Of a stretch of 64,000 bases of DNA, positions 1 to 12,914 are shown piece after piece (positions within the stretch are counted from its first letter, which is position 1; every line of letters begins with the position of its first letter). Source of the DNA: Clitoria ternatea (lineage: Eukaryota; Streptophyta; Magnoliopsida; Fabales; Fabaceae); NCBI GenBank assembly GCA_037962975.1, contig CM075669.1, forward strand, positions 115,894,501-115,958,500, written 5' to 3'. Below the pieces are notes generated by a model, which was not told the origin of the DNA, searched no databases, and worked only from the letters and a program-made list of their open reading frames with translations. A program made the position numbers and the translations under genes.

Positions 1-1307
1 AGAATCGGATATATGTGTCGGGTGAAGGTGAATTGAGAAGGATAGTGCTTGATGAAGCCCACAAGAGCCTGCTAAGTATTCACCCAGGTACCACGAAGAT
101 GTACCACGATTTAAAACGGCAATTCTGGTGGCCCGGATTATAGAGAAATGTAGCGGAATATGTGGCTCGGTGTATTACCTGTCAGAAATTGAAAGTCGAG
201 CACCAGAAACCGTATGGTGCATTGCAACCCCTGGAGATCGCCGTGTAGAAGTGGGACTCAATTGCCATGGACTTTGTCATGGGGTTGCCAAAAACCCGAG
301 CAGGTCATGATGCGATTAAGGTCATTGTTGACCGATTGACGAAAAGCGCACACTTCCTGCCTGTGAACATGAGATACCCGTTACATAAGTTGGCTCAGAT
401 TTATATTCGCAAAATTATCCGACTGCATGGTGTGCCGACTTCTATCGTATCGGATAGGGATCCTAGATTCATGTCCCGGTTTTGGACCAGCCTGCACCAG
501 GAATTGGGCACGAAACTTTGGCTAAGTTCCGCCTACCACCCCCAATCGGATGGACAATCTGAGCGAACGATACAAAGTTTAGAGGACTTACTAAGGGCGT
601 GTGTGTTGGAGCATGGTGGGTGCTGGGAGCAGTACCTTCCCTTAATCGAATTCACATACAACAATAGCCACCACAGCAGTATTGGTATGGCACCCTACAA
701 AGCACTGTATGGTGGAAAATGCCGAACCCCACTCTGTTGGTCGGAAACGGGTGAAAGTTTACTATTGGGGCCGAAAATTGTGAAACAAACCTCAGAACAA
801 ATCCAAGTAATAAGGAAAAAGATGAAGGCGTCTCAGGACAGACAGAAAAGCTACCATGATAAATGAACTAAACCACTGGAGTTTTCAGTCGGAGATAGGG
901 TGTTTCTAAAGATCTCACCGAGTAAAGGAGTCGGGCGAGCCTTGAAAAGTGGGAAGTTGAACCCACGATGTATTGGGCCTTATGAAGTATTAGAGCAGAT
1001 CGGTTCCATGGCATACCAAATAGCGTTACCGACTCACCTATCCCGATTGCATAACGTGTTTCATGTATCTAAACTAAGGAAGTATCTACCCGATCCCACT
1101 CACACAATGCCGGATGATGGAGTGGAGATCAAGGAAGACATGACCACTGTGACTGTACCGACTAGAATCGTGGACCGATCAGTAAAGCGTTTGAGGAGCA
1201 AGGATGTACAACTGGTTGAAGTAGAGTGGTAGCATGACGGGTATACCTCTTATATCTGGGAATGCGAGGATGCCATGAGGCAACAGTATCCCAAGTTGTT
1301 TACTTAA
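1..1307 (+). pseudogene. Ty3/gypsy (Tekay/Del-type) integrase and C-terminal region, broken
   Basis: This is the 3' end of a gypsy polyprotein entering from the left edge and read from about base 3. It shows the HHCC zinc-finger region of integrase (the CITC motif lies near 175), then the catalytic core with a D in AMDFVMGLP, a D in IVSDRDPRF and the E of YHPQSDGQSERT. The GPYEVLE and LHNVFHVSKLRKY blocks near 980-1080 follow, and a chromodomain-like tail ends in YPKLFT with a stop at 1305-1307. The SAYHPQ..GQSERTIQ and HNVFHVS wording is typical of the Tekay/Del chromovirus branch. In-frame stops near 141, 249, 864 and 1232 show it is dead. The polypurine tract and LTR follow directly. Family call is confident; clade is inferred from motif style. 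Confidence 0.9.
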
Positions 1308-1359
1308 GGTGAGTTACCGATTGAATTTCAATTACGAAATTCTTTGAGGGGGGGAGAAT

Positions 1360-4292
1360 TGTAACATCCCGATTTAAAAATTAATTACCGAATGAGATTA
1401 AAACCGCTAAACAAAAATAATTGCATAAGCATGAATTACTTATTAAATTAATTTTAACTTAAGCATTTGGTTAATGGTTAATTGGTTGTGATTGCGTGTG
1501 TGTACCACGTGACCTGCTGCTGCCTCACGGTCTCCCATCCCACTTCCTCATTCTTCGAGTGTATATATATATATGTGTGTATAAGCTCACTGCTGTTCAC
1601 TTGCTCTCATTCCTTAAGATTTCCTCTTCCTCTATTTCTCTTCCTCTTCGTTCTTCTTCTCCTCTGACTCTCTGTTCCATAAACTCGCAACCGCGGTGCT
1701 GCAGAGGATTCGGAGTCCTCTTCGGTTGGTGAAGGACGACTGTCGAAGTGGAAGAAGAACTGCGCCCTGTTCCCAACCTGACTTGAGGGTACGATTGCAA
1801 GTGTGAGTGGTGACAAAGCAAACAGAGGCAACGGACCAACATCGGGAAACAAGGGAACCCCTCGAATCCCTTCAGTAGGTAGGGGGCGCTTTACATCTCA
1901 AATGCATAGCTTGTGAACGATCTCCGGGTGAAGTATTGCTCATGCATGTGTGTTTGAAGGTGTTAGCTATGAAATATATATATGATTGACAGCTTTTGAA
2001 TACCGAGGGCATGTGATGGTTGAGTCTGATGGTAGTTTTTTTTATATTTAATGTATATGATTATGAGATATACTGTTAGGTATGTGAATGTATGTGTGAG
2101 TTATGGGACCGTGTGCGAATGGAGTGCATGTATCTTAAGTTTGCCATATTGAGTCCGGTTAGTTATTTTACTCATGAATGCATGAAGTGGGGATTCCCGA
2201 CACCGAGAGCAGGTGTGACTACTGTTTGATTCCAGACGGAATGTTATATTTAAGTATGAGATGTTGGTCACTGTACATGTTGACGTGACTTCTGAGTGCT
2301 CTGTACTGGGGTACAGTGGGTAGATCCTGATTACTATCCTATATTAACATGCATGTGAATGCTGGAAAATGAATCCGTTGTGTTTGTGTGATGATGAATG
2401 AGTTACATGCAAAGTGTGGTTAAAATGCGGAAAAAGGGGTACTGTTGTATTGACAAATATATGTAAAATATGATTGAAAGACCTTGAGTTAGACTCAAGG
2501 CGGTGCCGAGTGCATTAGCGTTGGACGCTTGATGAAAGACCTTGGGTTGGACTCAAGGCAAGCCTACCGAGTTGGACTCGGGGCTGCCCGTAACACTTCC
2601 GTTGTTGCTTGGAGTGATTGTGTTACATGTGAGGGTAAACGGTTTGGTACCAGTAAAACGGCCGGACCAACTTGGAGCTGGAGGAAAAAGGCTTGGAGCC
2701 TATGTTGCAACGTAAAAATTTATAATAAAGAAGGGGTCGGATCCGACTGTAGTGGATATGTGTGCATTATATGTATATATACTCTTATACTATGATGAAT
2801 TCATTGTGTTACATGTGTATGTATCGGAAATGTTATGACCCATATAGCCGTATATTAAATGTATGAATTCCGATTGCATGGTACTGTTATATGTAGATAC
2901 ATTGGATGGCAGTTAACATTATAATTGATTGAGATGTGATGTTGTATAGTGGAAGATCTGAGGATTTCCGAGTCACTAACTGTCATTTTAAATGTAAAAG
3001 CTCACCCCTACTATGGCTATATTTTACAGTGAATGTCTCTCGGAATGATGAATGAAGGAGGAGCTGCATGCCGAGTGAGGTGCTTGTGCACTAGAGGGAT
3101 ATGTGTGTATATGTATATACTATGTATAAGGTTTTGTTAAGCCTTGGCCGACTCGTATTTTGGTCTTTGTCTTTCTACGTCAGAATTTGAACTCTCTCGG
3201 CTTGAGAGTATGACAATGTGCCTGTAAATATTCATATACATTCCTATGCATATCATACTGTATGTTTATTCTATGCTGTGTGTAAAGGTCCGAGTGATAT
3301 GTATATGTACGCATCTTTCCGAGCGTGGGAGGTTGGTATGACTCTAAGTAAAAATGGAGTTACGTTACTGTCGTGGGGAGCGGGATAGTGACTTTATTCT
3401 GGGTGAGGATTGACCTGAACACTTCAGAGTGATAACTGTTAGGATTCTCCCAAGTGGGAATAATTAAATATTTCCGAGTGAGAACCTGCCGAGTGAATAT
3501 TTCCCAATAGAGGAATGATATCTAAGGCTCTAAGTGAACTCTATTATAGTAAGCTTATTAGAAGTTAGAAGATCCGTGAGTGGGTCTTGACTTAGTAGGA
3601 TAACTTGAGTGAGAAAGATTATATATGCCGAGTGAAAAACGAGTGAAATACACCTGAGTGGTCAACATTGCGACCAGGATGAATGAAGTTCAAAAGTGTG
3701 ATGTAAGCGTCCGAATGAATCGTGAGTAAAAACCTTTCTGAGTGAATTCAGACTCTGAATCCGAGTGAAGGAATACCGAGTGGAGTTACTCGCCTCAGCG
3801 ACTAAGTGTTCGCCCCAGCAAGCGTGAGCAGATGGGAGAGTCCCTCATTGTTTTCGCCTACGCGAATGGATTCCTCGCCTAAGCCTAGTGGGTGGTCTCG
3901 CTCAAGCGGACTTGGCTCTCGCTTGAGCGAGTGAGCGCTGTCAGGTTCGTTTAAAGCCTTATGCCTCCCACTGTTTCTGTGGGATCAGTTTTACGTTTTC
4001 CTCTCCTATACCGAATCCCACTCTCCTTACCCTTAGTTGCTTATCTTGCCTTGAATTCCCTTTGATTTTGGAAAAATTTTCCTGGTCCCGGTTTATTCTC
4101 GAATTAAATATAGGATGTTTCATATTTCAACCGGCTCATTTTCAGCTTATCCGATTCAAATAAATCATAGACAATTCCCATAAATCTTAATTCATTTATT
4201 CCCAATACTTTGGAACATTAAATAACCCAAATATAATTATTTAATATTTATCTCCTCAATTAATCCTTTATTTTAAAATTTAGGGTGTTATA
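1360..4292 (+). mobile_element. 3' LTR of the Tekay/Del-type gypsy element (about 2.9 kb)
   Basis: A polypurine tract (GAGGGGGGGAGAA, about 1346-1358) is followed by TGTAACATCC. The right end near 4281-4292 reads AGGGTGTTATA, an imperfect inverted match to the start, so the LTR is called 1360-4292. A TATA-like run lies at 1561-1575 with a pyrimidine-rich stretch after it, as expected for the LTR promoter. The 3430-3800 part repeats the word CCGAGTG many times, and 3780-3940 repeats a CTCGCT(T/C)(G/A)AGCGA-like palindromic word. There is no protein-coding content. The 5' LTR and target-site duplication are outside the window, so the right end rests on the inverted terminal match only. Confidence 0.75.
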
Positions 4293-4900
4293 GCTTGAAT
4301 CGATTCATGACCCCCTAGTTTTCATGGAATCAATTCATGACTTAACCTGAACCGATTCATGGCTCCCTGGTTTCAATGGAATCGATTCATAACTTAACCT
4401 GAATCGATTCATAGCCTACTAGTTTCAATGAAGATGATTTCCAGGTTCATGAATCGATTCATGTAGCTCCTTGAATCGATTCACAGACTCCTATTTTGCT
4501 GTCCTGGATTCTTCTCTCCTATGAATCGATTCATGGCTTGCTCGAATCGATTCATGGCTTGCTATTTGCCAATTTTCCATAAGTTTGATGCTTGCTTGGT
4601 ATGTGTTGAGTCATGACTTGCTTCTTTACTTCTCACGCATGTTTTCTTGGATTATTCCTCATACCTACTCTTGCTTCCGAATCAATATCCGTTTTTGCTA
4701 AACACATGCATGGTGATTGTGTAATTGTTTACTCTAAGTTAATATTTATATAAAACATCTACCTTCTTATATCGTCATATATGGGATAGGTCTTTAAATA
4801 GTTTGAGGTTAATTATTAAAGTTTTTAATCGTGGTGTTCTTCTTTTGACAATTAATTAAAACCGAGAAAAATTTACCCTACCTTTCATTATCTGAATATT
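4293..4900. repeat. Cluster of GAATCGATTCAT palindromes plus AT-rich remnant
   Basis: Between 4294 and about 4560 there are nine copies of the palindromic word GAATCGATTCAT (two with one mismatch), spaced irregularly by about 20-40 bases. Many are followed by GACTT, GGCTT or similar. The remainder to 4900 is AT-rich with no gene. The stretch ends at GATAC, the target duplication of the next element. It looks like part of an older LTR cut by the flanking insertions; that is an inference. Confidence 0.7.
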
Positions 4901-4905
4901 GATAC

Positions 4906-5544
4906 TGAACTAGTCTAATCCAAGGTCAAAGATCCAGAGTGGGGACCAGCCTCAAAAGTCAAGGATAGAAGTGTTTGTACACCGGTACAGTGGGTATCCG
5001 GTATTATGATCCAAACTCTCAATAGGAGAATTCGGTCTTATTGTCCTGGAGATCCTACACACCAAGCTTTCACGCTGAAGAGGGGCGAAAGGTGGTGTCA
5101 CCTGCGAAGATTCTTTGACGCTCAAATTAGTCACCAGAATAAGAATTCAGGACAGAGAGCTTAAGCAATGAAACAGTATATCAAGAGTAAGAACAATGTT
5201 ACCTTTTATAAGTGTGAGAATAGACTATTTATAGGTGGGTATAGAGAATGAATCGTTAGGCACAGGTGGGCCAAGAGACAAATAGTACACTGCTCAGTGT
5301 ACGATTCTGACACACGTGCGGGGAGAACCGTATTTCTCGTGTATTCTCCTTACGGTTGTACCTTGTACCTTCTGTCGGGTGACGTGGATACTTTCTGGTA
5401 TGCAAGGTAAGAACCTGGATAAACCAGAATGGAGAATGCCTCATACGGGTTCATAGTCCAAAAGTACACCGATGAGGCCAGTAGCATAGCGAGAACAAAT
5501 GTAATTACCTATTTGTCCCTGGTACCGGTATTGAGACCAGATCA
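4906..5544 (-). repeat. 3' LTR of the Tat-type element
   Basis: The 639-bp left repeat, read TGATCTGGTCTC...TAGTTCA on the minus strand, matches 16573-17211 along its whole length. The duplication GATAC precedes it at 4901-4905. Confidence 0.93.
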
Positions 5545-6291
5545 TCTGTCCCCTAGCTTATGTGAGGGACTGGTAGAGTTACTCATATAAGTTAAATCTG
5601 CTCTCTAATGGCGTTGATACCGGATTAGGACAGTCATCTCTTATGTCATTTTGGCAATGTCGAGAACGGATTCAGAAAACAATGCATTGAAGCAAAACCC
5701 AAGAGTTTTTAAAACTTGTAACCATAGCCTTTAGACCTTTGTAACTCCAATACCTTAAGACGCCACTAATGATGAGCAATCAATGCTATTAACATGTGAG
5801 TCATAATAGTCCTTAATCATGTGGCTCCATAACCATCGTTAGGACCATTGTGGGCCTGAAATTTGAATTTTGGGCCCATTGAATTGCAACTTTAAATGAA
5901 TCGCCACATTTTTTCGCGCGTCTAGGAATGAAACGACGGTGTCATTCAGCCCTCGAAATGTAACATTTCTTAGTAAATGACACCTTCTTTCACTGATGAT
6001 CACATTCCATCTGCTGCCTATATAAGAAAAACTTAGCAACTCCTGGAACCACATTGCTTCGAGTCTTAACAAAATTCTGCTAAAATTTCTAGAGGAGATT
6101 TGTTGTTGTGATCCTTGCGAAGCTCCCCTTTCTTCCAACCTTCCAAACTCTTAGGTAACCATACTTCCCCTTCCTCTTAGTAGCACACCGGATAGACTGA
6201 GTGTCTATCCATTATAGTACCACACTGGATAGACTGGGTGTCTTTACAATCTAAATACCCTTACTGTTGGGAAGCTGATGAAATACGGTAA

Positions 6292-8290
6292 TTGATCTCT
6301 CGTCATGCCAGGGATGATGGAGCTCGGCTTGAGCCACGATTTCAGGTTCACACTGAAGAGAGGTTGACAAGGCGGTTTATGATGCTCGCACCTCATACTA
6401 CGGAAAGGATTTGCCATGCCATTCCAGATGAACGTCCAGTATATATGTATGACTTTGTTTTCCTTAACTTCAGTGTTTGTTTTCCTTTAACTAAATTTTA
6501 AACGAGTGTGTTAAGGTTTTTAGACTGCGCGTCTTCACAAATTCACCCCAATGGATGGGGGTTAATCTAGGCTCTAGAGGTACTAGGGGAGTACTTCAAC
6601 TTCACCCTGACGGTGGCTATACTTTTCTACTATACCTAAGTGGTACACAGGGCCAACAAGAAGGGTGGCGTGAGTCTAGTTACTCTCTGAACCCTTTCTA
6701 ATTTTGTTAATTTCGAGTTCTTCACTGATTTCACTAACGTGGATGGACAATCTTTCAAGTCTTACTATACCAGAGTGCAGATTCGACCAAATAAGCCAAT
6801 TTTCTGGAAAAATAAAGAAGGTTTAAACAAATTCCCCTTGAGCTGGACTCATGAGCATTTTCTTTAACTTCCCAAGCTTATTATACGGATCAAGCCAAAC
6901 TATCAATCGAGTCAACGACGGTGTTGTTCGCTCTTGAGTCCTACACCACCCAACATAAGGTGTTCTCTTGCAGGCGTCTCCTGGGTTTGGATTTTATCTG
7001 AAATGAGTACTTATGTAATTCTCTACTGCTTTCATTTAACCATTTATTCTATCTATATTGACTGTTTACCATATTACTGATATTCTTGTTCACCTATACA
7101 GGTGAAATAGAAAAGAAGTCCTCTGATATGCATAAGCTGAAGTCGATGAAGGTCGGGGGGAAGTCTATTGCGGCAGAGAACGACATGCAACTAAAGAGGA
7201 ACTCAGCAAAATTTCAATCTAAATCTATCATACTGACCTCCACAGCGGATGGTGATATCACGTTGACTACAGGCGGATCAACGAATCCCACCCCGTTTGA
7301 AAAGCAACCAAAAACTAAGGAGAAAAGGAGGAAGATAAAGAATGATGCTGTTGGGATGAACACCTTCATTCCTCCTCCTCAGAAAAAACAAAAAAACTTG
7401 GAAGACTCAGAAATGGCTGGTGCCTCCAAAGGAAAAGCTATGGAGACATCGGACACGGCTACTGAGGGTCCCTTCTAGCGCATTCCTCCTAACTTTTTCA
7501 AACCTCAGGTCTCCAACATTCCTCCAATCAACTCCTTCCTGTTGCGCTTCCTCTCTTATGAAGGTCCAATGCCGGCATCCATCCCCGAGCCACAGTATAA
7601 ATTAAGGCCCATACTCGAACCAAAAGAGATCGAAGAGGCTTGTGAGGCCGAAAGGTGGCAACTTGATGAACTTTTCGGGCTTCTCAGGTAACTTAACAGG
7701 ATGGCGGATGATGCTGCCAAAGTAGACAAGCTAAGTAATCAGGTTGAGCACCTCAACCTTGCTGCTGAGAAAGATAGAGCAGCCCTAAAGCTATTTAAGG
7801 ACCGCCTCGCGAAGTCTAAAGACTATGGTGAACGCATGTATGCGAAGACCCTCAGGCTTAAGACGGTGACTAAGGAGCTGGAGGGAAAACTAGCTGAAAA
7901 AGAGAAGATTACCTCCAAGCTGAAGGAAGAGCTCTGTACTGGACGGGATACAAACGCTAAGCTAGAAGAAGAGCTGAAGACAACGACAGAGAGTCACTCG
8001 AAACAAGTTGAAGAGTGGGCCTAGAGGGAAAAATAGCTGCTTCTCAAAATTGAAAATTTGAAGCTGGAACACGCAGGGACTGGTTAGGAGGAGGGGGACT
8101 ATGCTACTCTGAAGAAAGAGTTGGACATCGCTACTGCCCAAGCCAAAGAGGCTATAGAGATCTGTACCCAAGTTGTTGAAGAGTCCTTCGGGCTGGCGGT
8201 GCGTCAGATCTTCTACCGCAACCCCAATGTGAAACTTACACTATATATGGCATGCATCCGCTCTACGAGTTTCACAGAGGGAAGCTGGTC
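6292..8290 (+). pseudogene. Extra gene opposed to pol in the Tat element (gypsy-type antisense ORF)
   Basis: This region lies between integrase and the 3' LTR but reads on the opposite strand from pol. The pieces are about 6292-6440, 6525-6990, 7086-7478 and 7701-8024, continuing to about 8290 with stops. The second piece has the run FFTDFTNVDGQSFKSYYTRV followed by a PLSWTHEHF block, resembling the Pfam family once named 'putative gypsy type transposon' (PF04195). The third is basic and lysine-rich; the fourth is a strong coiled coil of Lys/Glu heptads (ADDAAKVDKLSNQ onward). GT-AG-like boundaries (GTATATATG at about 6439, TTTTTAG near 6520, CTATACAG near 7100) suggest it was spliced. Several stops mean this copy is dead. 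The family assignment is from memory of the motif pattern. Confidence 0.6.
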
Positions 8291-8939
8291 TTAGTGATCG
8301 ATGGTCGACATGAGGAACCATCACGGCTTTCTGAGGGTCAGATTATGGGGCCCGATCCTTCTACTTCGGGGCCTGAGGGAGCCGCTAAGGAAGAGCAAAC
8401 AAAGGGTGATGAGGCCAGAGCAGAGGGAGATCCAGAAAAGAAGACTGAAGGCGGGAGCCAGGCTATTGAAGACAGCCAGGGGCATGAAGGAACTCATCAG
8501 GAAGCTTCACTTTCCTTGTCTTCTTTTATTGTCCCTTTACTTGTTTCATTGTGTTCCGGGATCAGCTACAGATGTGAATCATCGCTTGTATTTCCTTTCC
8601 TTTTAATGAATGAATTTCTCATTTCCTTTCAACACTACCTCTGATGTGATCATAATTATTTCCCGCGCTAATCCTTCATCTTTGAGTTCTTTAACTTCTA
8701 ACTTCGTAATCTGAATAGGCTCTTTGATTTTAATTTGTAAAACCTGCTAGCCGTTCTTCGAATTAAGACTTAGGGTCAGATCGGTAAGGTAACCGTACTG
8801 AAGAAAATATTTCATTAAATAAATAATGTTCCTTTTCTCATACGACTTGCTATAGAGAATCTAACTACTTCTCGTAGGGGTTATGTTATCAATTCTAAGA
8901 TGGAAAAACTTAGACTATCCGCCTAGATAGTAAACCTTT

Positions 8940-9390
8940 ATTGGGACTCGGTATGGCCTTAGGAAAGGTCTGATCCTAAAGCCTATCGAACCGCTCAAGG
9001 AGCTACATTGTCAGTCACAGAATAGGTGATTGAGATCATCCGTCCTGAGGGTGAATTTCGACATTCAATCATAGAATAAGTGATTAGGATGCCATTTCTT
9101 GGAGTTTGGTATGGCCTTGAATAAGGTCCAATACTACAATCCGTTTAACCGTTCAAGGAGTTACATTGTCAATTACAGAATAGGTAATTGAGATCATCCA
9201 TCCTGAAGGTCATTTCTTCACTGGGGTTCGGCTTGTGGCCTTGGAAAAGGATAAACCCTAAACCCATATCTTCATAGGGGTTCGATTTGTGGCCTTGGAG
9301 AAAGACCAACCTTACAACCCTTTTGACCATTCAAGGAGTTTCATCGTCAACTACGGAATGGGTAGTTGAGATCATCCGTCCTGAGGGCTC
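8940..9390. repeat. Three diverged tandem copies of a roughly 150-bp unit inside the Tat element
   Basis: Units begin near 8945, 9108 and 9285. Each contains TATGGCCTT or TGTGGCCTT, then CAAGGAG(T/C)T(A/T)CAT(T/C)GTCA, an ACAGAATAGGT or ACGGAATGGGT block, and GAGATCATCC(G/A)TCCTGA. A partial copy lies between the first and second, and another between the second and third. The stretch is non-coding and sits between the stop of pol and the opposed gene. Confidence 0.75.
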
Positions 9391-9624
9391 TTATACACAT
9401 CACGCATAAAGCTATAGATCACAGACATAAGAGAAAAGTGAAAGTACAGTGATCATGAATATATTTCTCATTAAACTGAATATGAGTTACAAATGAAGCA
9501 TAGTTGGGGTCATGCCTCGTTAAAACCTTCTTGAGAAAACCCAATGGGAAAAAACTCAAGTTAGGAAAAAGAGTACACGTCGTCTTACCAACTAGCTGTA
9601 ATAAATGTGTAAATTTTGCGTGTT

Positions 9625-10895
9625 TTATTTATTATAGATAGGTGTGCCATCGAGGTTTTCCAATCGATATGACCCTTTGTAGTCACCTCGGATACTCTGT
9701 AAGGGCCTTCCTATGTCGGTGCTAATTTGCCTTGATGAGCAAATTTATTACCCACACTTGCCTTCCTTAAAACGAGATCTCCTACGTTGAATGCTCTATG
9801 CTGAATGCGCTTGTTGTATCGGAGGGTGGCCTTTGCTTTAATAGCCTGATCCCTGACAAAGGCTTCTTCTCTAAGCTCTTGAAGAACATCTAATTCAAAT
9901 GCCAGATTGGCATTATTATTCTCCTTAGAAAAATACTCAACCCTTGTTGACGTAGTTTGGAGTTCCACCGGTATCATCGCCTCAACCCTGTAAGTAAGGT
10001 GATATGGAGATTCGTTGGTTGAGGAGTGTGGTGTAGTGCGATATGTCCACAAGACATGGCACAACTAGTCCGTCCATCTGCCCTTTGCTTCACCCAGACG
10101 CTTCTTTAACCTTTTTAGTACCTCTCTATTAGCCACCTCGGCCTGGTCATTCGTTTGAGGATGTTCGACAGATGAGAAGATTTGGACTATCCCCAGTCCT
10201 TCAAGCAACTCTATGAACTTCCTATCAGTAAATTACATGTTGTTGTCAGTAACGATCCATGCTGGGACTCTGAAACGTGTTATAATGTTCTTGTAGACAA
10301 AACGGCGTGTCCGGGCTAAAGTGATATGCACAACGGGCTCCGCTTCTATCCACTTCGTAAAATAATCCACCTTAACGATAAGGTACTTGATGCCGTCGGG
10401 CGCTGTTAGGAATGAACCTAGGATATCGAGGCCCCATTGATGAAAAGGCCATGGCACAGCGGACGTCGAAAGCTCCTGGGCAGGTGTGTGATAAAGGTTG
10501 GAAAATCTCTGACATGGATCACACTTCTTTACGAACTCGATGAAGTCTTTCTTCATTGTGGGCCACCAGTAACCCACTCCAAGAACCTTTCGCATCAAGC
10601 TTCTACCTCTGGTGTGGTGTCCACACTGCCCCTCATGCACCTCTTCCAACACGCCTAGTACTTTATTTTCATTTAGACACCGGAGATAAGGTACAGAGAA
10701 TCCCCTTCGTATAAGCATGCCATCCACCAGTGTAAAGTAAGGTAACTCCCTTTTCAACTTCTTCCTTTCCAATTCATCAGTGGGCAGCTGCCCATCGACA
10801 AAATATCGTATGTAAGGGACTACCCATGAATTTTCATCGAAGGCATGATACGAGATTGCATTCAGCAATGAGGTCATCGGGATGCTGGGCGTCAT
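9625..10895 (-). pseudogene. Tat-type gypsy integrase
   Basis: Reading right to left, this holds the linker, then an integrase zinc finger (H-EGQCGHH near 10620, CDPCQ near 10515). The core follows with WGLDILGSF (first Asp, about 10430) and IVTDNN (second Asp, about 10240). The ND-QAEVANREVLKR block near 10110-10150 supplies the Glu. The C-terminal GDLVLRK block lies near 9760-9785, and the final GPYRVSEV...LDGTPIYNK stretch ends at a TAA at 9625-9627. A stop after IVTDNNM, another upstream of the MCHVLW block and one after KLAPT break the frame. Confidence 0.9.
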
Positions 10896-10904
10896 TAGCG
10901 TACT

Positions 10905-12914
10905 CTATACCATGGATGTTGTGTTCCCAGACTGCTTTGTGCTTGTAAGTCTTGAGAGGATGTCCGCCCTAGTGTTTTCCTCTCTGGTTACATGTTTAAA
11001 TTCCAACATAAAGAATCTTCCCTTCAATTCATTCACGCAGTTTAAATATAGTTGGAGCTGGGGCTCGTGGACTTGATACTCACCCTGAATCTGTGAGATC
11101 ACCAACTGTGAATCACTATAGAGGGTTACTTCGGAAGGTTCGATATCGATTGCTGCTCTAAGTCCAGTAAGGCAAGCTTCATATTTAGCCTGATTATTAG
11201 ATGTCTTAAAATTGAAATGCAGTGATATTTCAAGTGCACTCAATCATTACTCTCCACAACAACACCGACACCACATCCCTCGCTATTAGAAGAGCCATCC
11301 ACATAAATCGTCCAATGGTTTCATGGCACAGTGGGATCTACCCTAGTCATTTCCACCACAAAATCAACTAACACTTGGGCTTTGTGGTACCCCGAGGCTC
11401 ATACGAAACATCAAACTCTGGTAGTTCGATGGACTACTTGATCATTCTCCCAGCGAGGTCTGGCTTGCTCAGAATAGAATGGAGCGGGAGATCCATTCTC
11501 ACCATCATGGGGTGTGCATGAAAATACGGCCTGAGGCGGCAGGAGGCCCAAACAACAGCGAGGGTAGCTTTTTCAATCTTCTGGTACAGGCCCTCCACTC
11601 CTTGCAGCCTCTGTCCTTCTGGGGTCTCCTTGACCAGGGCTACTCCTAGGGCTTATCCAAGATGGCTAGGTAGAGGATAAGCACCTCTCCAGGGTCAGGT
11701 TTTACCAAAATAGGAGGGCTAGACAACACCTTCTTAAGCTCTTAGAAAGCTTGCTCCTGCTTCTGTCCCCATTCAAACTTCTTGGACTTCTTCAAGATCT
11801 GGTAAAGAGGAAGGGATCTATACGCCATCTTAGGCACAAATCGTGCCAAGGCAGCTACCTTCCTGTTCAGTGACTGGACCTCCCTTAAATTCTTTGGACT
11901 CTGCATGTCCAGAATTGCCTGACACTTGCCTAGATTCACCTCGATACTATGCTGAGTTAGCATGAAACCCAAAAATTTTCCTGCAGGCACAGCGAAGATG
12001 TACTTCAATGGGTTCAGCCTTATATTATATTGCCTCAAGCGCGTAAACACCTGGCGCAAATCTTCCACATGATCACCCCCAGCCGGGGTCTTGGAAATAA
12101 TATCATCAATGAACATTTCCACTAATTTTGTGTGCATGCCCTCGAACACCTTGTTGATCATACGCTAGTAAGTGGCATCGGCGTTCTTCAAATCGAAAGG
12201 CATGACGGTGTAGCAAAAAACACCATGATCATTGATGAATGTTGTCTTCTCTTGATCTTCCTCCTACATCGGAATCTGGTTGTACCCTGAATAAGCGTCC
12301 ATGAAGGACAGGTACTGGTAACCAGAAGAATCGTCCACTATTTGATCAATGCTGGGGAGAGGATAAGGATCCTTGGGGCAACAATGGTTCAAATCTACAT
12401 AATCCGTGCACATTCTTCATTTACCATTGGCCTTCTATACTATCACCATATTAAAGAGCCAGGAGGAATATCTGACTTCCCTAATGAATTTGGCCTTCAA
12501 CAATTCCTCTGTTTGCTCATAAGTCGCTTTCTATTTTTCGGGTCCCAACCTTCTCTTCTTTTGAGCCACCGGTCTCGTCTCAGGATAGACAGATAACTTG
12601 TGACAACAGAAATTGGGGTCTATCCCAGGCATATCCATAGTAATCCATGCAAACAAATCCTTAAACTCTTGAAGGAGCGCAAGCAGCCGTTGTTCCATCA
12701 TAGTTTCTAACTTGTCATTGATATACGTGATCTTTTCTGGGGAATCTCCCAACACAACGTCTCTGGAACCTCCTTTTGGCATGGGCTTGGAAGGGTTGTG
12801 AGGATCAATCTTTAGCTTCACCCTGGGATCAAGGTCGATCAGACTAACAGATCCCGTCGTCGTTCCTCCGTCGTTCAGCTTCATCTTCTTATTGAACGCT
12901 TTTAACTTCACCAT
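10905..12914 (-). pseudogene. Tat-type gypsy reverse transcriptase and RNase H
   Basis: On the minus strand 12914-12531 holds the region before RT, ending RPVAQKKRRLGPEK, the usual entry into gypsy RT. 12161-11742 holds the palm with the catalytic FIDDII block (about 12110) and the RLNPLK / GFMLTQ / VQSLNRKVAALARF motifs. 11243-10905 is RNase H with NNQAKYEACLTGL and LYSDSQLVI. Frameshifts and stops between these blocks (for example near 12165, 12260 and 11700) make the gene non-functional. The palm motif has Ile in place of the more usual Val. Confidence 0.9.

Noticed and set aside
1482..1852. Several overlapping open frames in the Tekay LTR
   Set aside because: They fall in the CT-rich leader part of an LTR and are shadows of base composition.
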